A stretch of DNA of 36,005 nt. It comes from Pseudomonadota bacterium. GTDB lineage: Bacteria; Pseudomonadota; Alphaproteobacteria; Sphingomonadales; Sphingomonadaceae. The position numbers were made by a program, and so were the translations under genes. Location of the stretch: the NCBI GenBank assembly GCA_023445495.1, contig JAEXLC010000251.1:1-36005 (forward strand), read 5' to 3'. The notes beneath the pieces are model-generated. The model worked only from the letters and a program-made list of their open reading frames with translations. It had not been told where the DNA came from and searched no databases. The number at the start of each line of letters is the position of its first letter. Within the stretch, counting starts at the first letter, position 1. This document shows, in pieces, positions 16,463-23,175 of the stretch.

Positions 16463-16538
16463 GGGGCTGTAGCTCAGATGGGAGAGCGCTGCAATCGCAC
16501 TGCAGAGGTCAGGGGTTCGATTCCCCTCAGCTCCACCA
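16463..16538 (+). tRNA. tRNA-Ala (anticodon CGC), CCA encoded
   Basis: A complete 76-nt cloverleaf. The acceptor stem GGGGCTG pairs with CAGCTCC and keeps the G3-U70 pair that marks alanine tRNAs. The anticodon stem CTGCA/TGCAG encloses a 7-nt loop with anticodon CGC, reading GCG codons. The T arm AGGGG-TTCGATT-CCCCT is canonical, and the 3' ACCA is encoded. Its 3' part serves as the attachment site of the island that follows. Confidence 0.97.
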
Positions 16539-16543
16539 GCCGC
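16491..16543 (+). repeat. Attachment-site copy 1 (attL), inside tRNA-Ala
   Basis: A 53-nt sequence identical to 19178-19230 in direct orientation. It covers the tRNA from the anticodon stem to the CCA end plus 5 nt. Identity stops at both edges. Such duplication of a tRNA 3' part is the normal product of tyrosine-integrase insertion. The intact upstream tRNA gene is restored by this copy. Confidence 0.93.
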
Positions 16544-16902
16544 TAGCCGCAAATTCTGCGATTTCGATAGCATCGACGGACTCGAGCGGCGGCCAGCTCC
16601 ACTAGTTTGGTATCGCAAATGGGTATTCGTACCCTGGATTTTGGCGCCATCGCTCTAAGGGGGGGGGGCGGCGGGCATGGCGATCGCGGAGTTGCGGCGA
16701 CAAGGTGAGGCCATCAGTAATGGGGCTGAGAATTGGGGATGCCTGGCCTTATGACGACAGCTTTGATGTTTACCTCATCGTCGGCTAAATTCCCGCGGAT
16801 TATATGATCGGTCACATGACGAAGTGCCCGTGATGGGCTAACTTCCGTTGGTCGGATGCGTGCGCGAGAGTACGTGGCAAATGGGATACGCGAGGCACGG
16901 GT
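16539..16902. other. Left end of island, no gene
   Basis: Between the tRNA and the first island gene there is no protein gene I can support. It contains a vestige resembling the tRNA 3' end (CAGCTCCACTAG, 16594-16605), the candidate arm repeats, a GGGTA-TTCG-TACCC hairpin (16621-16634) and a run of ten G (16659-16668). The promoter of the two island genes must be here but is not evident. Confidence 0.5.
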
Positions 16903-18063
16903 ATGCAATTTGAAGTTGTCGGCATTGATTACGACAATCGAATCAATAATTTCATGGTCAGTGCTAGGGCGGATTATGAATGGTATCTCGAAAAGACTAA
17001 GGGCTCTGAAGAGAATCTCAAAATTCAGCGCGACATCATTAAGGGGTCAAAGCCCTATAAGAATTTACGCGCTGATCTGAAACTCGGGTGCATTTTGCCA
17101 ACGATCGTCCTGGCAGTGCGTGACGTCGATGTGTCCGTTACCGAGAAATATAGTCCAACCGATGGTTTCATGAAGGCATCTAGAGAGGATCTGGATGCTC
17201 TGGAGGGAATCATTAGTGCGGTGCAGCCGTCGCATGTCGATATCGTAGATGGATTGCAGCGTACGAATGCTCTGCGGCAGACCTTCGACGATTTGGAAGA
17301 GGCTGAACGCCCGACGTTCCTCGCGCGATCTCTGCGCCTGGAAATCTGGGTGAACATCGAGTTTTTCCCACTCGCGTATCGAATGCTGCTGCTCAACGCG
17401 GGCCAACGGCCAATGTCAATGAAGCACCAGATCGACATTCTATCGGGCGGCTTGGCTAATGATCTTGATGATCTGCCTGGGATTGAGATCATTCGCCTCA
17501 AGGATCACAAGCGCCGCGTAAAGCCAGGCCAATTTCACCTCTCGACACTTGCTCAGGCCTTCCAAGCGTGGATGCAGCGAAGCCCGAACGTCGATAGAAC
17601 CAACTTGGTGGTCGAAACGATGGTGGTTGACGAAGCCCTAGACTCGCTGGGCATCGATCTTTCGGACAACGATGGAAACCAGCGCGACGGCTTTAGGCAG
17701 TTTGTCGGATGGATTCTAGCGCTCGATCAGGCCCTGGGCGAAGAAAAGAACAGGTTCTTTGCAAACGACACAGTAGTCCTCGGATTCGCCGCCGCTATTG
17801 GTTTCGCGCACAAGAATGAGACGCTCCAGGACCGGCTTCCCGGCGCCATGGAGAAGCTCATTGCCGATGCTAAGAATAGCGAGATTCTTGATCCCCTTGG
17901 AGTTGAGACGTTCGACCAGTTTCGGCGAAGTGTTGATACTAAGCGCAGCAACGTAGGCGAAGCTACGCGCGGTCTCGTATTCCGGGCGGTTCGAGAATAC
18001 ATTATGCAGGAGGGCACCAGCCCTATGATTGAGTGCTGGACGCAGTCGGCAAGCATGATGTGA
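16903..18063 (+). CDS. DGQHR/DUF262/ParB-like domain protein (island gene 1)
   Basis: A 386-residue soluble protein. The motif VDIVDGLQRTNAL (112-124) resembles the DGQQR or DGQHR motif of DUF262 and DGQHR-domain proteins (such as DndB, GmrSD-type and SspE-type proteins), and MLLLNAGQRPMSMKHQIDIL (161-180) resembles the following conserved Asn/Gly-containing segment of that superfamily. The third motif residue is Leu instead of Gln. Family members have ParB-like folds and in several cases NTPase activity in DNA-modification-linked defence. The rest has no recognised motif. The ATG follows GAGG by 7 nt. It is followed after 1 nt by island gene 2, so the two act together. Lower GC and different codon use than its flanks show recent transfer. 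Exact function unknown. Confidence 0.7.
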   Translation: MQFEVVGIDYDNRINNFMVSARADYEWYLEKTKGSEENLKIQRDIIKGSKPYKNLRADLKLGCILPTIVLAVRDVDVSVTEKYSPTDGFMKASREDLDALEGIISAVQPSHVDIVDGLQRTNALRQTFDDLEEAERPTFLARSLRLEIWVNIEFFPLAYRMLLLNAGQRPMSMKHQIDILSGGLANDLDDLPGIEIIRLKDHKRRVKPGQFHLSTLAQAFQAWMQRSPNVDRTNLVVETMVVDEALDSLGIDLSDNDGNQRDGFRQFVGWILALDQALGEEKNRFFANDTVVLGFAAAIGFAHKNETLQDRLPGAMEKLIADAKNSEILDPLGVETFDQFRRSVDTKRSNVGEATRGLVFRAVREYIMQEGTSPMIECWTQSASMM

Positions 18064-18064
18064 C

Positions 18065-19042
18065 ATGCAACTAGCGGAAGCCCTGGGCGTGGGATCTGCA
18101 GAAGAAATTGACCCCACCCGTCCGATAAAACTTGGCAATTTTGAACTCGGGCCCGATGCGGCCGCCGAAGCCCATCGCATTCTTAGCGGCCAAGAGCAGC
18201 CGCCCGAGTTGCGGTGGCACGCACGCGACGTGGATGTCCCTCTATATTGGTCCGTGGTGCATCAAACGGACGGTTCAGGCGAATTATTCGGCTTCCCGTT
18301 CGAGTACAAAGGCGCTTTGCCAACCGCGATTGAGATCGCAGTTGTCCGAGCTGTATCGGCAGCACCCGCGGAAGAATTAGCGAGCGTCCTCGCAGGCGGT
18401 GCTTTGGTCGAGCTAGGGTCTCATACCGTCCTAGGGAAATTTGCAGAACTTATCGAGGTAACTAGGCGGCCTTTCGCGGGAAAGAGCTTGCTATTTGATT
18501 CGGCAACACAGGCTACGGTCTCGGCGGATACCGCCTCATTGCTAACCAGCACATGTCTTAGCTGCTTTGCTAATTCGTTCCGTACGTCGCCATTGAAGTT
18601 CCGCTATTTAGAACTTTACCGCATGATCGAAGCGAGGTTCATCGCTGACGTGAAATTGAAGCTTTTGGCGAGCTTCGACGCCCAGCCGGCTGATGCCCTC
18701 CAAGATGCCGCGGAAGCACTGAAAAGCGAGATGAACCAAATTAGAGGCCTAGCGGAGAGTCAGAAGGATGCGTTCGAAGCGTGCTGGAGCGCGCTCGACA
18801 CAATGAAGAACACCAACCGGTTTGCAGCCGCCTTATTTCGTAAAGCCAAGGCTCGTGGTGTGCAGGGTCAAAAGTGGGAAACCGGCGCAGCGCTAGTCTA
18901 TCAGGTCCGGTGTGCGGTTGTGCACGCCGGGCAAAAAGACCTGATCTTTGAAGGATTCCCGGATGGTGATGAGGTTATCGAAGCATTGCTTCCTGCAGTA
19001 GAGCGCGCCGCGCTGCTCCTTGTCGGCATCGAGGTCGCGTAG
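18065..19042 (+). CDS. Probable C-terminal HEPN-domain protein (island gene 2)
   Basis: A 325-residue soluble protein. The N-terminal 150 residues have no family I recognise. From about 178 the pattern is that of Apea-like HEPN domains: a first helix RYLELYRMIEARF (180-192), a middle helical region, then VYQVRCAVVHAG (279-290) containing R282-CAVV-H287, an RX4H motif that in HEPN ribonucleases forms the active site, and a closing hydrophobic helix (303-322). HEPN proteins are common in toxin-antitoxin and phage-defence systems as RNases. It starts 1 nt after the stop of island gene 1, without a clear ribosome-binding site, suggesting translational coupling. Assignment rests on motif pattern only. 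Confidence 0.6.
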   Translation: MQLAEALGVGSAEEIDPTRPIKLGNFELGPDAAAEAHRILSGQEQPPELRWHARDVDVPLYWSVVHQTDGSGELFGFPFEYKGALPTAIEIAVVRAVSAAPAEELASVLAGGALVELGSHTVLGKFAELIEVTRRPFAGKSLLFDSATQATVSADTASLLTSTCLSCFANSFRTSPLKFRYLELYRMIEARFIADVKLKLLASFDAQPADALQDAAEALKSEMNQIRGLAESQKDAFEACWSALDTMKNTNRFAAALFRKAKARGVQGQKWETGAALVYQVRCAVVHAGQKDLIFEGFPDGDEVIEALLPAVERAALLLVGIEVA

Positions 19043-19177
19043 CAGCGCTGGCCAGAAACATTGATCGCCGCTAAAGCAAGCTATCGTCTGGTATCGCAAA
19101 TTGCTCGCGCTCTGAGTGCGTTCCAGTGATTTTCGTAGGGCATCGACAGGTGTCCGAGAGAAGCTAGAACGCTACAC

Positions 19178-19230
19178 GCAATCGCACTGCAGAGGTCAGG
19201 GGTTCGATTCCCCTCAGCTCCACCAGCCGC
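19178..19230 (+). repeat. Attachment-site copy 2 (attR), tRNA-Ala 3' fragment
   Basis: Exact direct repeat of 16491-16543. It carries the anticodon loop to the CCA end but no 5' half, so it is not a tRNA gene. It marks the right edge of the island and is probably the displaced original tRNA end. Confidence 0.93.
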
Positions 19231-19277
19231 CCCCTTTCATCAGATGCGGTTCCCGGGCGGGCGATGCGCGCGCGGCC

Positions 19278-21014
19278 TTACAGCGTCGAGATGATAAGCG
19301 CGTAGAGCTCCTCATAGTTCACCGAATATAGATCCCCGGCGGGCGCGGCTTCGGCGGTGACGGCGCCGGATGCATCGCGCTGCTCGGCTCTTTCGGGCCA
19401 GCGATTGTGGCGCACGATCCCCGTTGCGAGCGCATCCAGGCCCTCCTGGGCGAACGCCTCGATGATGTCCTGGGCGATCATGCCGTAATGGGTGACCGCG
19501 CCTTCGCCCAGTTCCTGATATTCGGCGTTGAGCCGGAATGCGCGCAGCAGGCCCTTGCACCGGATGGCGACCGCGCGCTCGCGTTCCTCCAGCGGGCGGA
19601 TATCGCGCTTGGCGCGGCGATCGGACGTAACCTTGAAGGCGGTCTGGGTGTAGCCGCCGGCCCAGGGCGCCGAAGCGGTTCCGCAATGGGTGGTGTTGGG
19701 GCCATTGCCTTCGATCGCCTGCATGCCCCCGCGGCCGACCCGCAGCACCGTTTGGTTGCCCGCCGCGATCGCCCAGCCACCCTTGCTGTTGCTGTTGTGC
19801 AGCGTGTGATCGTTCAGCGATGCCTGGATATAGCCGCTGATCGCGCCGGCCGCGTTGCGAAAGCGCAGTTGCACCGTGTCGTTCTGCCACTGCGCGACGA
19901 TGTTGCGGGCGGCCTGGATCGCCGCCGGCGTCGCGTGGACAAGGGGGTCGCCGGCTACCGGGTTCCAGCCGAATGCCAGGCGGCCGCTGCGCAGCGAGAT
20001 GACATTGCTGAGCCCGGGGCCGCTGAGGTCGGCCTCGCAGTCGATCACCGATCCCGAGGCATCGGCACCGAACACGATGCCACGCTTGCCGCCCGAGGTT
20101 ATCCGCGAGGCGACGAAGGTGCCCCTGCCGCGTTCCACATGAACCTGTTCCGCGGCGCCGGCAATTACCTGGCAGCCCAGCATAAGAAGGTTCTTCGCTT
20201 CGCTGGCGCCGGTATAGTATAGGTTATATTGTCCGGGGTTGCTCTCGAAGTGATTTCCGAAATAGTTTATCGACCCGGCGTTGTCGTGGTGGACGATCTT
20301 CTTTCCGTCTTTATCGGATCCGCCATTGTTATTGTCTTCGATCTCCCCGCCCCAGAAGTTTATGACTCCGCTTGGGTTGTTTCCGGTGTAGACGGCGAGA
20401 TCGTTCTTGATGATCCTCGTGGAATACAGGTTGATGCTGTTCGGCGCGAAGGTGGACGTTTCGGTGGCGTGAAGCCCATAGCCGCTGTCGCGCAGGGTGA
20501 GGTTATAGGCGTCCCATATCAGCCCGCCGACGGACCGGATCGCGTAGTTGAAGCCACTGTAGATGCCGTCGCGGAGGAGGACATCGGCGGTATCCTCGAT
20601 CCTGACGCCGGCGGTGTCGCTTGCCCATTTGCGGGAGCCGGCGAGATTGACGCCGCTGATTCTGGCGTTGAGGCGATATTCCGGGCCCGGGCGCGTCAGG
20701 TCGCCGAGCAATATCGCCGTCCCGCGCTGGTTGACGAGGGTCGTCCCCTGCGCATCCAGCGAGATGCCGCCGTGATAATCCCCCTTGAGCGTGATCGGCG
20801 CCGAACCTTGCAGCTCGCCGTTCGGCAGCGTGATGCCGCCAGGCTGCCGGCCGGACCGGATTGCATCGGCCTCGGCCTGGATCTTCGCGGCGTTCGCCTG
20901 CTCGGCCAGCGCATCCTGGACGACCCCCGTCGCCGTTTTTCCGGCGGCATCGAACGAGGTCAGTCCGCCGGCCAGGATCCCCAGGGTAGTGCGTCTTGTC
21001 AGGCTTTCCTTCAT
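19278..21014 (-). CDS. Tailspike-like beta-helix protein with S74 chaperone domain
   Basis: A 578-residue protein. Residues 1-20 contain RRTTLGILAGGL, which looks like a Tat signal or a membrane-proximal start. Residues 60-350 have the repetitive short-strand pattern of a right-handed parallel beta-helix (INLYSTRIIKNDLAVYTG, INFWGGEIEDN, INYFGNHFESN) like polysaccharide-binding tailspikes. Residues 460-578 are a peptidase S74 intramolecular chaperone: TSDRRAKRDIRPL with the expected S464/K469 dyad, HYGMIAQDI and YSVNYEELYALI. In phages this domain helps trimer folding and then cuts itself off. No other phage gene is nearby; the stop lies 47 nt from attR. It may be a phage relic or a cell-surface protein taken over by the host. 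The start has only a weak GGGG upstream. Confidence 0.85.
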   Translation of the reverse strand: MKESLTRRTTLGILAGGLTSFDAAGKTATGVVQDALAEQANAAKIQAEADAIRSGRQPGGITLPNGELQGSAPITLKGDYHGGISLDAQGTTLVNQRGTAILLGDLTRPGPEYRLNARISGVNLAGSRKWASDTAGVRIEDTADVLLRDGIYSGFNYAIRSVGGLIWDAYNLTLRDSGYGLHATETSTFAPNSINLYSTRIIKNDLAVYTGNNPSGVINFWGGEIEDNNNGGSDKDGKKIVHHDNAGSINYFGNHFESNPGQYNLYYTGASEAKNLLMLGCQVIAGAAEQVHVERGRGTFVASRITSGGKRGIVFGADASGSVIDCEADLSGPGLSNVISLRSGRLAFGWNPVAGDPLVHATPAAIQAARNIVAQWQNDTVQLRFRNAAGAISGYIQASLNDHTLHNSNSKGGWAIAAGNQTVLRVGRGGMQAIEGNGPNTTHCGTASAPWAGGYTQTAFKVTSDRRAKRDIRPLEERERAVAIRCKGLLRAFRLNAEYQELGEGAVTHYGMIAQDIIEAFAQEGLDALATGIVRHNRWPERAEQRDASGAVTAEAAPAGDLYSVNYEELYALIISTL

Positions 21015-21073
21015 CCCCGGACGATCGACCGCGAAGGCCGGTTTGGCAAGCGTGGCGCGCCGGCGCTTCCGAA

Positions 21074-21397
21074 TCAGATAAAGGGCGCGAGCAGCACCAG
21101 CAGCGCGGCGACCGGCACCACGGCACGCGCCGCCGCGGGGCGATAGGTGAGGCCGAGCAGGATGATCGCGCTCGCCAGCGGGATCAGCCCGAACCAGAGC
21201 ACCAGCGCCTGGCCGCCGTCGTGCGCGAAGATCGCGAGCAGCAGCGACAATGCGATCAGCCCCCAGCCATAGCGCGCCGGGTGGCGCAGCGCGGTCAGCT
21301 TCGCCTGCAGGCCGAGCAGCGGATCGGTATGGCGCGACATGCCGGCGGCGAGCGCGAACATGCCGAGATAGAGCAGGCCGGTTATAGCGAGGATCAT
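21074..21397 (-). CDS. DUF3325 family small membrane protein
   Basis: A 107-residue protein with about three to four membrane helices (1-19, 44-58, 63-82, 90-106). HTDPLLGLQAKLTALRHPARYGW resembles DUF3325 proteins (only part of the motif quoted by position 23-45), which occur next to PepSY proteins and TonB siderophore receptors. Role in iron uptake is by association. Its ATG overlaps the PepSY stop (ATGA), making it the last gene of the operon. The longer open frame upstream lies inside the PepSY gene and is not used. Confidence 0.8.
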   Translation of the reverse strand: MILAITGLLYLGMFALAAGMSRHTDPLLGLQAKLTALRHPARYGWGLIALSLLLAIFAHDGGQALVLWFGLIPLASAIILLGLTYRPAAARAVVPVAALLVLLAPFI

Positions 21398-22866
21398 GCC
21401 GTGCGCCTCCGCCGCTGGGGGCGCTGCTTCGGACCGCGGCTTTGCTGCACCGCCAGCCAGGCGAGCGCGGCGCCGGCGGCGAGCAGCACGACCGACATGA
21501 CGCTGGCCGAAAGGCCGAGGATCGCCGCGAGCGCGCAGGCCAGCGCCGTGACGCTGGTGAGCAGCGGCCAGGACCAGCGCGGCTTGAGCGCGGCGCCGAT
21601 CACCAGCGCGGCACCGGCGGCATAGAGCGCGGTCGAGACCTCGAGCTCCGCCCGGCCCGCGATGCCGAGCGGCAGCAGGCGGTTGGCAAGGAGATAGGCG
21701 GCGCAGCCCAGCGGCACGCCGGCCAGCACCCCGGCGTTGAGGCGTTCGACGACGCGGTTGCCGATCGATAGCGGGGCGCGCTCGCGGCGCTTGACGATCC
21801 ACAGCACCATGCCGGTGGCGATGGCGAGCGTCAGCATCGCGCCGCCGAGGAAATAGAGCCAGCGGGTGAAGATCGGCGCGAAGCGGGCCATGTGCAGGCC
21901 GTAGACGACATTATAGGTCTGCACCGCGCCGCGGTTCTCGCGCCATTTGCGGAGCGGCTGGCCGGTCACGCCGTCGAAGCTCATCTCGGCCATGTTGAAA
22001 CCGAGTTGATCGGCGTCCGAGCGGAACACGCTGACCACTGCGCCCTTGTCGCCCGGATTGAGCACATAGACGCGGCCGACCGTGCCGCCGAGCTGGCGCT
22101 GGGCCTCGCGCAGCATCGGCGCGATCGGGGCGAGCGGCGCGGGCACATTGGCGCGCTCGCGCTCGGCGACGCCCGGCGAAAGGTCGTGGTACACCGCCTC
22201 GAGGTCGTTGCCATAGGTCGCGGTGATCGCCCAGGGCATGTTGAGCGAGGCCAGGGTGACGATCCCGGTGAAGGTTATCATCAGGTGGAAGGGCGTGGCG
22301 AGCACGCCCAGCGCATTATGCCCGTCGAGCCAGGAACGCTGGCCCTTGGCCGGGCGGAAGGTGAAATAGTCCTTGAAGATGCGCCGGTGCGCGATGATCC
22401 CGGTGATCAGCGCGACCAGCATCACCATGGCGGCGATCGACGCGAGCAGCCGCCCCCAGGGATAGGGCAGCTCCAGTTCGAAATGCAGGCGGTAGAAGAA
22501 TTCGCCGCCCAGCGTCTCGCGCGGCGCGGGCGCACCGGTCACCGGATCGAGCGCGCGGTAGAGGAACTGCCCGCCGGTATCATAGGTGGCCTCGACCGTG
22601 TTCATTCGGTCGCTGGGCACATTGAAATACCAGGCGTGGGCGTCCTTCGCGTTCGCGGTGAGCCAGGTCGCGGCGGCCTGGACCGCGTCGGCGGGATCCG
22701 CCCTAGCGCTGGTCTCGGGGCGCATCCACTGGCTGATCTCGGGCTTGAACACGCTGAGCGTGCCGGCAAGGCACATGACGAACAGCACCCAGCCGAGCAG
22801 CAGCCCGACCCAGCCATGCAGCCAGGCCATGACCTGGCGAACGCCCTCGCGCACCGCCGCGCTCAT
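21394..22866 (-). CDS. PepSY-associated membrane protein (iron-uptake reductase type)
   Basis: A 490-residue inner-membrane protein of the PepSY_TM family. A first helix (about 16-39) is followed by a large periplasmic region with PepSY-like sequence (TYDTGGQFLYRALDPVTG), further helices at about 160-178 and 205-228, a second periplasmic part, and helices at about 335-357 and 385-475. Conserved His residues near helices (LHGWVGLLLGW, FHLMITFTGI) could bind haem, as proposed for siderophore reductases of this family. The gene sits in the receptor operon and overlaps both neighbours by 4 nt. The C-terminal tail is Arg-rich. Electron transfer to ferric siderophore in the periplasm is inferred from family and context. 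Confidence 0.88.
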   Translation of the reverse strand: MSAAVREGVRQVMAWLHGWVGLLLGWVLFVMCLAGTLSVFKPEISQWMRPETSARADPADAVQAAATWLTANAKDAHAWYFNVPSDRMNTVEATYDTGGQFLYRALDPVTGAPAPRETLGGEFFYRLHFELELPYPWGRLLASIAAMVMLVALITGIIAHRRIFKDYFTFRPAKGQRSWLDGHNALGVLATPFHLMITFTGIVTLASLNMPWAITATYGNDLEAVYHDLSPGVAERERANVPAPLAPIAPMLREAQRQLGGTVGRVYVLNPGDKGAVVSVFRSDADQLGFNMAEMSFDGVTGQPLRKWRENRGAVQTYNVVYGLHMARFAPIFTRWLYFLGGAMLTLAIATGMVLWIVKRRERAPLSIGNRVVERLNAGVLAGVPLGCAAYLLANRLLPLGIAGRAELEVSTALYAAGAALVIGAALKPRWSWPLLTSVTALACALAAILGLSASVMSVVLLAAGAALAWLAVQQSRGPKQRPQRRRRTA

Positions 22867-23165
22867 GCCGGGGCTCCCGTCACCCAGAGGATCGCGGTGA
22901 GGATCGCGCCGACCAGGACGATGCCGGCCCAGGCGCGCCAGGGCCCGCGGGCGAGGAACGCCCAGATCGTCACCCCCGGCCCGATCAGCAGCGCGAGCAG
23001 GGTGGCGGGGATGATCGCCTCGACCCGGGGCATCGGCAACACCCGCGCGAGCGCCGCGGCGGCGAGCGCGGCGACGGCATAGGCGCCGACCGTCCCCGCC
23101 ACCACGCGCGCGGCGACATTGGCGCGATAGCGCCAGCCCTGTCTCTGTTGTGCTGCCCCTGCCAC
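22863..23165 (-). CDS. DUF3649 family small membrane protein
   Basis: A 100-residue protein with about three membrane helices (19-41, 48-68, 76-96). YRANVAARVVAGTVGAYAVA and the WAFLARGPWRAWAG end match DUF3649 proteins, found beside TonB siderophore receptors and PepSY reductases. The start is a GTG at 23165, 10 nt after the receptor stop; no in-frame ATG would keep the first helix. Function is unknown beyond association with iron uptake. Confidence 0.75.
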   Translation of the reverse strand: MAGAAQQRQGWRYRANVAARVVAGTVGAYAVAALAAAALARVLPMPRVEAIIPATLLALLIGPGVTIWAFLARGPWRAWAGIVLVGAILTAILWVTGAPA

Positions 23166-23175
23166 GTGCCCGGTC

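Larger units (their letters stand above)
16491..19230. mobile_element. Integrase-less tRNA-Ala genomic island, 2.7 kb
   Basis: Bounded by 53-bp direct repeats of the tRNA 3' part. The interior is clearly richer in A and T than the rest of the window, uses different codons, and carries just two genes in one operon. No integrase, excisionase or replication gene is present, so it must be moved by an integrase supplied from elsewhere or be a remnant that lost its own. Short repeats near both ends (TGGTATCGCAAAT at 16608-16620 and 19089-19101; a related TTTCG..CATCGAC..G segment at about 16562-16586 and 19131-19158) may be integrase arm sites. The size and cargo suggest a defence or toxin module. 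Confidence 0.85.

Noticed and set aside
16678..16755. Short frame starting MAIAELRRQGE in the left end of the island, possible excisionase remnant
   Set aside because: Only 25 codons, no helix-turn-helix pattern and no ribosome-binding site.
19178..19230. Second tRNA-Ala gene
   Set aside because: Only the 3' part from the anticodon stem is present; the acceptor 5' strand and D arm are missing, so it is an attachment-site copy.
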